A stretch of 31,302 bases of DNA from JBKHXU01 sp046565865. GTDB lineage: Bacteria; Pseudomonadota; Gammaproteobacteria; Acidiferrobacterales; Sulfurifustaceae. The first letter of the stretch is position 1; every line of letters starts with the position of its first letter. The notes beneath the pieces were generated by a model that saw nothing but the letters and a program-made list of their open reading frames with translations, was not told where the DNA came from and made no database searches. The stretch is taken from positions 1 through 31,302 of the forward strand of contig JBKHXU010000116.1 in assembly GCA_046565865.1 (NCBI GenBank), written 5' to 3'. Both the position numbers and the translations under genes were made by a program. Shown here piece after piece: positions 1 through 8,664 of this stretch.

Positions 1-2
1 CC

Positions 3-1424
3 ACCGGCATCGTGCTCCTCGCCGGTTTCGCGCTGCCGCCGCTGTCGCGCTTGCGGCATGTACCGCCGCTGCGCGTGCTGCGGCGCGATCTCGCGCCACT
101 GCCGGTGCGCGGCTGGGTGGTCTACGGCGCGGCGCTCGCGGCGGTGACGTTGTTAATGTGGCGCTACACGCAATCCGCGTCGCTCACCGCGGCCGTGCTC
201 GCCGGTGCGATCGCCGCGGCGTCGATCCTTGGCGGCGTCGGATTTTTGCTGCTGCGCCTGGCGCGGCGGATGCCGGCGCGCGTCGGTGTCGCCTGGCGCT
301 TCGGCGTCAACAATCTCTGGCGCCGGGCGCGCGCGAGCGTGAGCCAGATACTGGCGTTCGGGTTGGCCTTGATGGCGATGGCGGTGATTGCGCTGGTGCG
401 CGGCGATTTGATGTCGACCTGGCAAACGCAACTGCCGGCGGCGACGCCGAATCATTTCGCGTTCAACATCCTGCCGGCCGACGTGGCCGCAGTGGAACGC
501 TTTTTCAGCGGCCACGGCGTGCGCGCGCAGGCGTTGTACCCGATGGTGCGCGGACGCTTGATCGCCATCAACGACGCGCCGGTGGTCCAGGCGGTCACCA
601 AAGAGGCGCGCGACGACGGCGCGGTAAATCGCGAACTGAACCTGACCTGGACCGACACGCTGCCGCCTGACAATCGCATCACCCAAGGGTCGTGGTGGGA
701 TGCCGTGGCCGCGCCCATGGCGGTGTCGGTCGAAGAGAAGTTGGCGACGCGGCTCAATATCAAACTCGGCGATCGGCTCACATTCTCGATCGGCGGCGAG
801 GAACTCACGGCGACGGTCGCGAGCCTGCGCACGGTGCAATGGGATTCGTTTCATCCGAATTTCTACATGATCTTCCCGCGCGGCGTGCTCGATCCTTATC
901 CCGCGACGTATCTCACGAGCTTTTATCTCGCGCCCCCGCAGAAGCCGCTGTTGCGGGATTTGGTACAGACGTTCCCGGCGGTGACCGTGCTCGAAATGGA
1001 GCGCGTTTTGGCGCAGGTGCGCGTCATCGTCGAGCAGGTGACGGCGGCGGTGGAGTTTATTTTGCTATTTGTGCTGGCCGCGGGATTGGTCGTGCTGTAC
1101 GCCGCGTTGCAGGCGACGCTGGATGAACGCTTGTACGACGGCGCGTTGATGCGTGCGCTCGGCGCCAGCCGGCGCCAACTGCGCGCCGGCCACCTCGCCG
1201 AATTCACCGCGCTCGGACTCGCCGCCGGGATATTGGCCGCGATCGGTACCGAGCTGATTGCTTACTTGCTCTACGGCCGCGTGTTCGGGCTCGACTACGC
1301 GTTCAAATGGCAGGTGTGGCTGGCGGCGCCGCTCGCTGGCGCCGCGATCCTGGGTGCGGCGGGTTACATCGGTACCCGGCGGGTCGTGGGTGCGAGCCCG
1401 CTCGCGCTATTGCGCCGGCTCTAG
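3..1424 (+). CDS. FtsX-type ABC transporter permease, C-terminal part (left end cut by window)
   Basis: The reading frame is open to the left edge, so this is the C-terminal part of a larger protein. It shows paired hydrophobic helices near the visible N-terminus (about residues 35-52 and 58-83). A helix follows at 112-130, then a soluble, probably periplasmic domain at about 145-335, and three C-terminal membrane helices starting near residues 345, 395 and 435. The last residues (SPLALLRRL) are a typical FtsX/MacB-family ending. The layout resembles the second half of YbbP-like permeases (about 800 aa), which pair with a YbbA/LolD-type ATPase; that gene should lie upstream, outside the window. 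The substrate is unknown; lipoprotein or envelope export is usual for the family. The TAG stop shares a CTAG with the stop of the convergent regulator gene. Confidence 0.85.
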   Translation, partial: TGIVLLAGFALPPLSRLRHVPPLRVLRRDLAPLPVRGWVVYGAALAAVTLLMWRYTQSASLTAAVLAGAIAAASILGGVGFLLLRLARRMPARVGVAWRFGVNNLWRRARASVSQILAFGLALMAMAVIALVRGDLMSTWQTQLPAATPNHFAFNILPADVAAVERFFSGHGVRAQALYPMVRGRLIAINDAPVVQAVTKEARDDGAVNRELNLTWTDTLPPDNRITQGSWWDAVAAPMAVSVEEKLATRLNIKLGDRLTFSIGGEELTATVASLRTVQWDSFHPNFYMIFPRGVLDPYPATYLTSFYLAPPQKPLLRDLVQTFPAVTVLEMERVLAQVRVIVEQVTAAVEFILLFVLAAGLVVLYAALQATLDERLYDGALMRALGASRRQLRAGHLAEFTALGLAAGILAAIGTELIAYLLYGRVFGLDYAFKWQVWLAAPLAGAAILGAAGYIGTRRVVGASPLALLRRL

Positions 1425-1732
1425 CCCCCACCCGGTGCGAACCGCAGCAGCCGCTGCAAGTCATCGACATATTGTTGAAACGCATTGTGCCCGGCGGGGG
1501 TGAGGCGGTACGTGGTTTGTGCCCGCACCTCGCCGCTCTCTTTGCGCGGCTTCAAATATTTCGCGGCCACGAGTTTTTTTACGTGCGCGTCCAGATTGCC
1601 GTCGGTGGTTTCTAACGCCTGCTTGAGTTCCGTGAACGTCGCCTCGCCGCGGGTGGCGAGATAGGCCACCAGCCGCGTGCGCACCGGTTGGTGCAGCACG
1701 GGATCGAGCTCGACGTTGGCGATGTAGTCCAT
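1421..1732 (-). CDS. Winged-helix transcriptional regulator (MarR/ArsR-like, about 103 aa)
   Basis: A short, single-domain DNA-binding protein. Residues about 10-85 form a winged helix: a helix around HQPVRTRLVAYLA, the motif TFTELKQALETTDGNLDAHV as helix-turn-helix, then a basic wing and the segment TYRLTPAGHNAF typical of the stand-alone winged-helix family (Pfam 'winged helix DNA-binding domain', PF13601). No ligand or metal site is visible. The start codon lies 4 bases after the stop of the upstream membrane-protein gene on the same strand, so the two are almost certainly co-transcribed. Such regulators commonly repress their own operon. The tandem 17-bp palindromes in front of the operon (2798-2837) are the obvious candidate binding sites (inference). 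Confidence 0.85.
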   Translation of the reverse strand: MDYIANVELDPVLHQPVRTRLVAYLATRGEATFTELKQALETTDGNLDAHVKKLVAAKYLKPRKESGEVRAQTTYRLTPAGHNAFQQYVDDLQRLLRFAPGGG

Positions 1733-1736
1733 GGCG

Positions 1737-2780
1737 TCAGTGGTCGGTATCGAGCACCAGCCGCAGCTTCATGACAAAACCGTCCGCGCGCGTGAGCGTG
1801 GCGGACTTGTCGACGTCGCTGACGCGCAGGTTGTAGCGAATCTGTTTCCAATCCCCGGCCCCGATGCGATAGCGGCCGTCCGGCTGACCATCCTGCACAA
1901 TGATGTCGAGCGGTTGCGCGAGGTGTAATGGCAGCACGACAGTATTGTCGCCGGCCAACGCGTCCGCCGCGATCTGGATGTGCATGGGCACGCGGCTGCC
2001 GGCGGGTATGCGCACGATCTCCGCGCCGCTGGCCGACGCCGGCCGGCGTTGATAATCAGTGAGGACCATCGGGGTCGCGGGCGGGATATCGCCGCGTTGT
2101 GTCAGCGCGTAAACGCCGGCGGCCGGAAGCAGCATCAACGCGAGCCACAGGGCGGAGGCCACGAGGCGCCGGCTATTGGTGGCGTGGGCGAACTTGTGAT
2201 CGAGCACGAACCCGAGCGCGGGTAAACCGATCCCGAACACGCACACCGCGAGCCATTCGATCGCCGGGTACGGCAGCTTGAGCGCGACGCTGCCTAGACC
2301 CAGGCCGATGAGGATCAATCCGGCCCACGAGAGGACTCGCTCCGAGAACAATCCGTGGATGTAGAACGCGAGCCCCATGAGCGCGAACGTGACGCTGAAG
2401 AACAGATAACCGCCGCCGAAGAAATTCATCCCGAGGTTGATGAGCACGATCATGCCCATCAACAACCACCACACCTTCATGAGTTGACGCTGTACGAACG
2501 AGATGACCTCGTCGCGCTGCCGCCGCGCCGCGCGCGTGAGCCGGTAGTCCCATACCGCGACCGCGGCGAGAACGATTGCGATGCAGGCGTTGGCGGCAAG
2601 AGACCGTTGCCACACGACCGGAAACCGCTCCGGCGTGAACACGGCATTGATGAACAGGATGAGAAACGCCGCGGCCAGGCCCCACAACACTAACGTGTGG
2701 CGTTCGAGGCGCACGCTGCGATGCCCGTGCGCCATCATCGCGTGAATCGCCTCGAGTTGCCCGGTCGTCGTCGCCCACAT
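1737..2780 (-). CDS. Multi-pass inner-membrane protein with C-terminal soluble domain, unknown function
   Basis: The frame is open further upstream, but the chosen ATG at 2780 has a GGGAG-type ribosome site just before it and lies behind the operator region; a longer start would read through the divergent lipoprotein gene. The 347-aa product has a cytoplasmic N-terminus and about six to seven hydrophobic helices between residues 25 and 235. One is in the segment WWLLMGMIVLINLGMNFFGG; the last ends near LPAAGVYALTQRG. Residues about 240-347 form a soluble, probably periplasmic domain rich in beta-strand-like segments. I do not recognise the family. It is first in a two-gene unit with a winged-helix regulator, an arrangement typical of stress- or signal-induced membrane proteins under local control. 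Confidence 0.75.
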   Translation of the reverse strand: MWATTTGQLEAIHAMMAHGHRSVRLERHTLVLWGLAAAFLILFINAVFTPERFPVVWQRSLAANACIAIVLAAVAVWDYRLTRAARRQRDEVISFVQRQLMKVWWLLMGMIVLINLGMNFFGGGYLFFSVTFALMGLAFYIHGLFSERVLSWAGLILIGLGLGSVALKLPYPAIEWLAVCVFGIGLPALGFVLDHKFAHATNSRRLVASALWLALMLLPAAGVYALTQRGDIPPATPMVLTDYQRRPASASGAEIVRIPAGSRVPMHIQIAADALAGDNTVVLPLHLAQPLDIIVQDGQPDGRYRIGAGDWKQIRYNLRVSDVDKSATLTRADGFVMKLRLVLDTDH

Positions 2781-2797
2781 ATCCGCTCCCTTGCTTA

Positions 2798-2814
2798 ACT
2801 CTGCGTTGCAGAGT
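2798..2814. promoter_or_regulatory. Operator-like palindrome, copy 1
   Basis: ACTCTGCGTTGCAGAGT is a perfect inverted repeat: 7-base arms ACTCTGC/GCAGAGT around a 3-base centre. It lies in the spacer of the rightward promoter of the lipoprotein gene. It is probably bound by the winged-helix regulator encoded at 1421-1732 (inference from co-location). Confidence 0.65.
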
Positions 2815-2820
2815 ATTGTC

Positions 2821-2837
2821 ACTCTGCAATTCAGAGT
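2821..2837. promoter_or_regulatory. Operator-like palindrome, copy 2
   Basis: ACTCTGCAATTCAGAGT repeats copy 1 with 6-base perfect arms (ACTCTG/CAGAGT) around a 5-base centre. Centre-to-centre distance from copy 1 is 23 bp, a little over two helical turns, so two dimers would sit on nearly the same face of the DNA. Confidence 0.65.
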
Positions 2838-2865
2838 ATCCAACAAAAACCCCGGAGCGACAATC

Positions 2866-3291
2866 ATGCATAGGAAACGGATCGGACTGGCATTGCTTGG
2901 CCTCGCCGCTTTGGGCGGTTGCGCCACCGCGCGCGTGCCGACGGCGGACGCGCTGGCGACGCTGCCGGTCGTCACCTTCGGCGACCCGGCGCCGAACCAT
3001 CTGGAATACGTGCTGTACTTTCCGGCCGGCAAACCCATCCCGAGCGAGATGTTCGTGCGCGGCAGCGCTCTGGTACGCGACGCCGAAGGTCGGCTCGAGG
3101 TGGCGCTGAAACGCGACTTGTACGTGTACAAAGGCTGGGCCAGTTTCGATAAAAAGGAGTGGCGGCCGGATCGGGAGCTGATCACGGTCGCAGTCCTGGT
3201 CAAGGTGCCGAGCCCGGTGCACCCGCGGGCCGGGCAGTTGGGTGTGCAGATCGATTTCACGGACACCGCCCCTGGGCCGCGTAATCCATAG
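2866..3291 (+). CDS. Small lipoprotein, unknown function
   Basis: The 141-aa product begins with a lipoprotein signal peptide: basic n-region MHRKR, hydrophobic core, and lipobox LGGC with the lipidated cysteine at residue 19. The ATG is chosen because GGAG at 2854-2857 sits 8 bases before it and the signal peptide starts there; the open frame extends upstream to a TTG inside the operator region. The mature part (about 120 aa) has alternating strand-like segments (HLEYVLYFPAGKPI, LEVALKRDLYVYKGWASFD) and no catalytic motif that I recognise. It is probably anchored in the outer membrane, since residues +2 and +3 after the cysteine are Ala-Thr rather than Asp. It is transcribed divergently from the membrane-protein/regulator pair and may belong to the same regulon. 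Confidence 0.8.
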   Translation: MHRKRIGLALLGLAALGGCATARVPTADALATLPVVTFGDPAPNHLEYVLYFPAGKPIPSEMFVRGSALVRDAEGRLEVALKRDLYVYKGWASFDKKEWRPDRELITVAVLVKVPSPVHPRAGQLGVQIDFTDTAPGPRNP

Positions 3292-3369
3292 TACCAGCGC
3301 GACGATAATCGGCGGCCCGGCCCGATTTTTGCTTCTATTTGCCGGGATGCGCATCGCCCTCGATCGCCC

Positions 3370-5045
3370 ATGAACACTGCTGCCCTGGCCATGGTCGCGA
3401 TCGGCGCGGCTCTGCTTGCGATATCGCTGCCGACCGCCTGGCGCCTGAGTCGAAGCGCGGGCGCGTCGCGGCTCGAATGGAAGGTGCTGTGCGGCATGAT
3501 CGTCGCGTTTCTCGCCGGTTATGTGGCCTACCTGTTTCAGCTTGGCGCCGCCCCGGTCGGCCGCATCGACCTCATGTCGCTGATGCTATTTGGCGTTGGT
3601 TTTTTCGTATGGGTCGTCACCCGCGGCAGCCTGCGGACGATTCAGTTCATGGCGCGCGCCGCGGACGCGGAGCGGCGCCGCTCGTTGCACGATCCGCTGA
3701 CCGGTCTCGCCAATCGGACGCTGTTGCACGAACGCATGCAGTATTCGCTGGTGCGGCCGAGCGCCAGGCGACGCCGGTCGCCGTACTGCTATTGGATCTG
3801 AATCGTTTCAAAGACGTGAACGACGCGCTCGGGCACCAATCGGGCGACGCGCTGCTCAAGCAAGTAGCGCAGCGTCTGCGGACCCACGTACGCGCGTCCG
3901 ATACCGTCGCGCGCTTGGGCGGCGACGAATTCGCCATCGTGTTGCCGGGCGCGGACATCGAGCAGGCGTTCGTGGTGGCGCAGAAGCTGGGTGTCGCGAT
4001 CGAACATCCGTTTCTGATCGATGGACGTACGATGTCGCTCAGTGTCGCCGTCGGCATCGCGGTGTACCCGCATCATGGCGCCGACGCCTCGACCTTGTTG
4101 CGGCGCGCCGATGTGGCGATGTACGTGGCCAAGCGCGGCGACGGCGGGCAGGCGCCGTACGTGGTCTATCAGGTGGAGCAAGACGCCGGCATTCTGCGCA
4201 ATCTGGAGCTGATCACGGCGTTGCGCGCCGCGGTCAAGGCCGACGAATTTCTGCTGCATTATCAGCCGAAGGTGAGCGTGAAAACCGGGCGACTGTGCGG
4301 CGTCGAGGCGCTGGTGCGCTGGCGCCCGGCCGGCGCCGAACCGATTTCGCCGGCGGAGTTCATCCCGTTGGCGGAACAGACGGGGCTTATCACCGCCATT
4401 ACCCGCTGGGTCGTCGAGCGCGCGCTCGCGGACAATCAGGCGTGGCGCGCGCATGGTTATGCGGTACCGTTGGCGATCAACATCTCAGTGAAAGATTTGC
4501 GCGACCCGCAGTTCCCGGCGTTTCTGACCGGCGCGTTGGCCCGGTTCCACGTCCCCGCGAGCGAACTGACGCTCGAGATCACCGAGGGCAGCATGCTTGG
4601 CGATCCGGTACGCACGCGCCATGCGGTGGCGGCGTTGCATGCGCTCGGGGTGCGCATCTCGATTGACGATTTTGGCACCGGCTACTCGTCGCTGGCACAT
4701 CTCCGGGAACTGCCGGCAACGGAACTTAAAATCGATCGCTCGTTCGTCCGCGATGTGATGTGGGATGAAAACGATGCCGTGATCGTGCGATCGATTGTCG
4801 ACCTTGCGCACAACATCGGCCGGCGCGTCGTCGCCGAAGGTGTGGAGGATCAGGAAATTTTGGATTTACTGGAAATACTCAACTGCGACATCGCGCAGGG
4901 TTTTCACATTGCCCGCCCGGTTGACGCCGACACGTTGCAGGCCGACTGGCTGGCGGTACCGGACCGCCGCGTCGGACCGCGCCGCGCGGAGACGGTCAGC
5001 GAGGTCGTCGACGCCGACCCGGCGGTGGCGTCGACTCTGCACTAG
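3370..5045 (+). pseudogene. Membrane-bound GGDEF-EAL c-di-GMP enzyme gene, broken by a -1 frameshift near 3755
   Basis: The N-terminal part (ATG 3370) encodes three membrane helices (about residues 1-24, 37-59 and 67-87) and the start of a GGDEF domain (HDPLTGLANRTLLHERMQYS). It then runs into a stop at 3801. The rest of the GGDEF domain (from about 3756, AERQATPVAVLLLDLNRFK) and a full EAL domain continue in another frame to 5045. Restoring one G in the GG at 3755-3756 joins both parts without a gap. In the second frame the active-site motif GGDEF (3918-3932) and the EAL triplet (4305-4313) are intact. So are the phosphodiesterase motifs INIS, LEITE, DDFGTGYSS, LKIDRSF, AEGVE and AQGF. The intact gene would both make and degrade c-di-GMP at the inner membrane. 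A sequencing or assembly error is as likely as a true mutation. The 3' end overlaps the convergent ampG gene by 50 bases. Confidence 0.8.
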
Positions 5046-6600
5046 CTCCGCCGGCGGAGCGCGCCACGAGCGTCGCCGCCGTGGCGACCGCCGCGATCAC
5101 GGCAAACAGCAGGATGCCGGCGAGCGTGAGCCATTCGCCGATCGCTTGCGGCGCAACGACGCTGTGCAGCGCACGCAAGATGTCGAACCCCGCCTCCGGC
5201 AGCCGACGCTGAAGCTTTGTCGCTTCGAGTAACGCGACCGCCAAGACCGCAACGCCGAGGCCGACGCCCCCGCCCAGTGCTGCACGCAGCATCAATCCGG
5301 CGCCGCTCAATGCCCGCGGGCGGATCGGCGCCAGCACGTCGAGCACGGGCTCGCGCACGCCGAGCGGCGCGAACCGTTGCAACATGAGCAGCCCGGGCAC
5401 GCCGATGGCGATGGTGAACAGGAAGAAATCGAGCCAGCCCATGGCGTCGACCATGACGCCGGTCGCGGGACCGGCGAGGATGCGCGGCAGCGCGAACAAG
5501 CTGGTGAACAGCGCGTATTGCGTCGCCGAGAATTGTTTCTGCGTCATGCGCAGCAACAGCACGCTAAAGGCGCCGGTGCCCATGCCGCTGGTCATGCTCT
5601 CGAATCCCATCGCCGCGTACATCAGCGGGCGATCGACGCCGACAAGGGCAATCAAGACATACCCCAGATTCGACAGCACTTGCAGTGTGCCGAACACCCA
5701 CAGGGCGTGACCGAGGCCCATGGCCGTGGTTAGCACGCCGCCGAGGAACGTGCCCACCAGCGTGGTGACGAGGCCGATGGTGGCGGTGGCGACGCCGACG
5801 TCGAAGTCGTCGAAACCTACCTGCACCAGGAATGGCCGCACCAGCGCGCCGGCGAGATTGTCCGCGAGCTTGTACAGCACGACGAACGCCAGCAATTCGA
5901 GCGCGCGTGCCTTGGCCAAGAAACCCACGAACGGCTCCCACACAGCGGCGCGCAGTGATGACGGCGCATGGACGCGGTCTGTGTCAGGGCGCGGGGCGTA
6001 CAGGGTGACGAGCAGCAGCGGCGCATACAGCGTGGCGATGACGACGAACACGGTCGGCCACGACCAGAGTCCGGCGAGCGTAATCGCGAGTCCGCCGGCG
6101 ACAAACATCGCCGCGCGGTAGATCGCGATGCGCGCGCCGACCGCGACCCCTTGTTCGTGCGGCTGCAAAACTTCAACGGCATAGGCATCGATGGCGATGT
6201 CCTGACTCGCCGAGGCGAACGCGATCGCGAGCGTCAACGTGCCGATGATCCAAATGGCATCGGGGTGGCGCGCGAGGTCGCCGAGCCAGAAGGTAAGCGC
6301 GAGCAGCGCCACCTGCATCGCGAGCGTCCAGCCGAGCTTGCGCCCGAGGCGCGGGAACGGCAGTGCATAACGGTCCATCAGCGGCGACCACAGGAACTTG
6401 AAGCTCCACGGCGCCTGCGCCAGCGTGAACAGGCCGATGATTTTGATATCCACGCCCTCGCGCGCAAGCCAGGTGGGAATCGCGATCCATACCAAGCCGA
6501 GCGGCAGACCGGAGGAGAACGACAGCAGCGACACCGCGGCCGTGCGCCAACTTTTTAGCGCGAGCCAGACGGCGCGCCAGGCGGGGGTGGCGTTAGACAT
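4996..6600 (-). CDS. ampG: AmpG-like muropeptide permease (MFS family)
   Basis: A 534-aa polytopic membrane protein. The N-terminus carries AmpG/AcCoA-transporter-like MFS signatures: SGLPLGLVWIAIPTWLAREG in the first helix, then GVDIKIIGLFTLAQAPWSFK and FLWSPLMDRY. The motif ASASQDIAIDAYAVE is a hallmark of AmpG. About 12-14 hydrophobic helices are visible, the last at the C-terminus (VGLGVAVLAVALLEATK and LAGILLFAVIAAVATAATL), followed by a short Pro/Arg-rich tail. AmpG imports GlcNAc-anhydroMurNAc peptides released during cell-wall turnover for recycling, and in many Gram-negatives it feeds the AmpR signal for beta-lactamase; no ampC or ampR is present here. The C-terminal 50 bases overlap the end of the GGDEF-EAL gene on the other strand. 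Only a weak ribosome site is visible before the ATG. Confidence 0.88.
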   Translation of the reverse strand: MSNATPAWRAVWLALKSWRTAAVSLLSFSSGLPLGLVWIAIPTWLAREGVDIKIIGLFTLAQAPWSFKFLWSPLMDRYALPFPRLGRKLGWTLAMQVALLALTFWLGDLARHPDAIWIIGTLTLAIAFASASQDIAIDAYAVEVLQPHEQGVAVGARIAIYRAAMFVAGGLAITLAGLWSWPTVFVVIATLYAPLLLVTLYAPRPDTDRVHAPSSLRAAVWEPFVGFLAKARALELLAFVVLYKLADNLAGALVRPFLVQVGFDDFDVGVATATIGLVTTLVGTFLGGVLTTAMGLGHALWVFGTLQVLSNLGYVLIALVGVDRPLMYAAMGFESMTSGMGTGAFSVLLLRMTQKQFSATQYALFTSLFALPRILAGPATGVMVDAMGWLDFFLFTIAIGVPGLLMLQRFAPLGVREPVLDVLAPIRPRALSGAGLMLRAALGGGVGLGVAVLAVALLEATKLQRRLPEAGFDILRALHSVVAPQAIGEWLTLAGILLFAVIAAVATAATLVARSAGGASAESTPPPGRRRRPR

Positions 6601-6696
6601 GCAGGGTAGGTTGGAACAAGTCAGGCGACGCCGTTGGTTTCGCCCAGTATAAGCGCCCGGCGCCGCCGCGGAAGCGCCGGTCGCCGGGGCGGCGGA

Positions 6697-8664
6697 TCAG
6701 CGCAGCGGGTCGCTCAGCTTGCGCAGCATGGTGCGGATTACGGACAGCTGGTTTTCGAGATTGAGCTTGGTGGCCTCGAGGTCGGCGATGCGCCCGCTCA
6801 GGTTGTCCAGATTCTCGTGCACGCGTTTCAGATTCTCCAGCCGATGGTCCATCATGATTTTGTGCTCGCGCACCTGCGACAGGATCGGCGCCATCACCGC
6901 CTTGCTCCAGTTGCGCGCGGCCGTGTTGCAGTCGCTGTAGGTCTGGCGCGCGCGGCTGACCAGCGTAATGAAGAACTTCTTGATCACGAAGTGCTGCTCG
7001 GTCATGACCATGATGGCGCTGCCGCGGAAGGCTTCGGCCTCGTCGTAGAGCTGCTGCAGCTGGGTGCGAAAGCTGTCGAGCTGAAACTCCACCGGTTTGA
7101 CCTTCGCCAGCCCGTGATCGGTGTGGAACTTGTTGTAGATCGCGAGCACCAGCCCGCGGATCTGCTGCGCCTGGGCGTGCGCCTTTTCCATCGCCTCCAT
7201 AGCGCCGTCAAACAAGGTTTTCATGCCCACCTTGAGACCATGCGTGGTCCACGACTCTTTCATACTATTGCGCGAGCGCGTCATGAGCGCATCGAAGCTC
7301 TCGACGCTCAAATAGTCGAGCAGCACCTTGGTTTGATCCGACAGCACCGCGCGCGTCGTTTGAAAGCTCGCCAGCGTCTTGTCGTACGCCTGCTTTTCGT
7401 TGCGCATCTGCGCGATCATGGATTGGATCGCTTCCTGATTCTTGCCGCTCAAGCTGCGCAGCTCGATGAGCTGGCTGTCGACCGCCGCGAGCCGGCCCTC
7501 GATCATGGCGCGCGTGCTGTCGACCACCGTGCCGATCTCGCGCGCCACGCGTTCGCGCAGCAGCGCTTGTTTGCTGTTGATGATGTCGCGCGAGAGCTTG
7601 AGTTCGAGCGCTTGCAGACCGCTTTTGGTCAGCAGGCTTTGGTCGGTTTTAATCTTGCCGAGCAGGCCCTTTTGCGCAGATACCGGGAAGATATGGCTCT
7701 TGGTGACGCCCAAGGCGCGCGCGGTTTCCTGCATTTGGCGGTCGAGGGTGCTGGCGATGGCGTCGAGCGTGCGCAGATCGTCCCACAGCGTGTCGATCTT
7801 GTTCAGCACCACGATGCGGCCGTCGGCGAGCGCGTGTTTGACGTTCTGCACGTGATGAGTCCAGACGTCCAAGTCGGATTTGGTGACGCCGGTGTCGGCC
7901 GCGAGCACGAACAACACCGCGTGCGCACGCGGCAGCAGGTTGAGCGTGAGCTCGGGCTCGGTGCCGAGCGCGTTCAACCCCGGCGTGTCGACGATTACGA
8001 GGCCCTGCTTCAACAGCGGGTGCGGGAAGTTGATGATGGCGTGGCGCCATACCGGAATCTGCACCTTGCCATCGCTGCCAACGACGAAGCCGGGCGCGTT
8101 CGGCGTATAAAGACCGAGTTCCTCGGCCTCGCGCGCCGGCACCGTCCGGGTCTTGGCGATCTGCAGGAACGCCTCGGACATTTTCCTGGGGTTGTCGAGC
8201 TCGAGCGGCACGAGCGTCCAGGCGTTGGCGTCGCGGCGATATTCCGCGATCGTGGTCTGGCTCTTGCGCGTCTCGATCGGCAGCAGCTTGATGCTCGGCG
8301 GCTGCTTCTCGTCGTACAAAAGCTCCGTCGGGCACATGGTGGTGCGCCCGGCGTCCGACGGCAGCAGGCGCTGCTTATAGTCGGCGAAGAAGATGGCGTT
8401 GATAAGTTCGGTTTTGCCGCGCGAGAACTCGGCGACCAAGGCGATGACGAGGCGGTCCGAGCGCAGCTGATCGATCAGCTCATAGATGCGCAGGTCGTCT
8501 TCGCCGTGCCCGAGCCCCTGGGCTTCGACCCAGGTCTGATACTCCTGAATGATCTGGATCAGTTCGTCACGCCAATTCTTGAATTCACCGAGACGCTTGC
8601 CGAATGTACCTAACGGCAGCGCGGCGCGATCGGGAAGTGAAACGCCGACCATGGGATAAGCCAT
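6697..8664 (-). CDS. Dynamin-like GTPase
   Basis: A 655-aa protein with a dynamin-type GTPase domain. The P-loop AEFSRGKTE lies near residues 78-86, a G2 threonine in GRTTMCPTE near 108, DTPGL near 226-230 and NKID near 288-291. The C-terminal half is long, helical and charged (for example MTRSRNSMKESW and the coiled-coil-like tail RIADLEATKLNLENQLSVI). This fits the stalk and trunk of bacterial dynamin-like proteins. No transmembrane helix is obvious. The family binds and remodels membranes after GTP hydrolysis; a specific role in this organism is unknown. Possible starts are GTG 8670, ATG 8664 and ATG 8652, none with a clear ribosome site; ATG 8664 is chosen. It lies between ampG and yggT on the same strand but with gaps of about 100 bases, so it may be transcribed alone. 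Confidence 0.85.
   Translation of the reverse strand: MAYPMVGVSLPDRAALPLGTFGKRLGEFKNWRDELIQIIQEYQTWVEAQGLGHGEDDLRIYELIDQLRSDRLVIALVAEFSRGKTELINAIFFADYKQRLLPSDAGRTTMCPTELLYDEKQPPSIKLLPIETRKSQTTIAEYRRDANAWTLVPLELDNPRKMSEAFLQIAKTRTVPAREAEELGLYTPNAPGFVVGSDGKVQIPVWRHAIINFPHPLLKQGLVIVDTPGLNALGTEPELTLNLLPRAHAVLFVLAADTGVTKSDLDVWTHHVQNVKHALADGRIVVLNKIDTLWDDLRTLDAIASTLDRQMQETARALGVTKSHIFPVSAQKGLLGKIKTDQSLLTKSGLQALELKLSRDIINSKQALLRERVAREIGTVVDSTRAMIEGRLAAVDSQLIELRSLSGKNQEAIQSMIAQMRNEKQAYDKTLASFQTTRAVLSDQTKVLLDYLSVESFDALMTRSRNSMKESWTTHGLKVGMKTLFDGAMEAMEKAHAQAQQIRGLVLAIYNKFHTDHGLAKVKPVEFQLDSFRTQLQQLYDEAEAFRGSAIMVMTEQHFVIKKFFITLVSRARQTYSDCNTAARNWSKAVMAPILSQVREHKIMMDHRLENLKRVHENLDNLSGRIADLEATKLNLENQLSVIRTMLRKLSDPLR

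Larger units (their letters stand above)
2791..2843. promoter_or_regulatory. Divergent promoter pair between the membrane-protein/regulator operon and the lipoprotein gene
   Basis: Rightward: TTGCTT (2791-2796), a 17-base spacer, TATTGT (2814-2819). Leftward: TTGGAT (complement of 2838-2843), a 17-base spacer, GACAAT (complement of 2815-2820). The hexamers are weak matches to sigma-70 consensus, but both spacings are exactly 17. Each spacer is filled by one copy of a 17-bp palindrome: the leftward one exactly, the rightward one shifted by one base. The two -10 elements overlap, so one bound regulator could shut both directions. Promoter assignment is inference; the palindromes themselves are directly visible. 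Confidence 0.5.

Noticed and set aside
153..854. Long minus-strand open frames under the FtsX permease
   Set aside because: They are Arg/His-rich shadows caused by high GC content, without a ribosome site or a recognisable domain.
2355..2693. Plus-strand open frame with many Glu/His/Arg residues opposite the membrane protein gene
   Set aside because: Composition is that of an antisense shadow; the opposite strand encodes clear membrane helices.
3347..3373. Eight-codon frame ending in ATGA at the GGDEF-EAL start, as a possible leader peptide
   Set aside because: No ribosome site in front of it and no codon pattern suggesting attenuation.
3750..3762. Programmed -1 frameshifting as explanation for the GGDEF-EAL break
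   Set aside because: There is no slippery X-XXY-YYZ heptamer and no clear downstream stem; a base loss or read error is simpler.
6634..8613. 659-codon plus-strand open frame antisense to the dynamin-like gene
   Set aside because: It mirrors the GTPase gene for its whole length, and the minus strand has all GTPase motifs; the plus frame has low-complexity Arg/Leu/Val/Asp composition.
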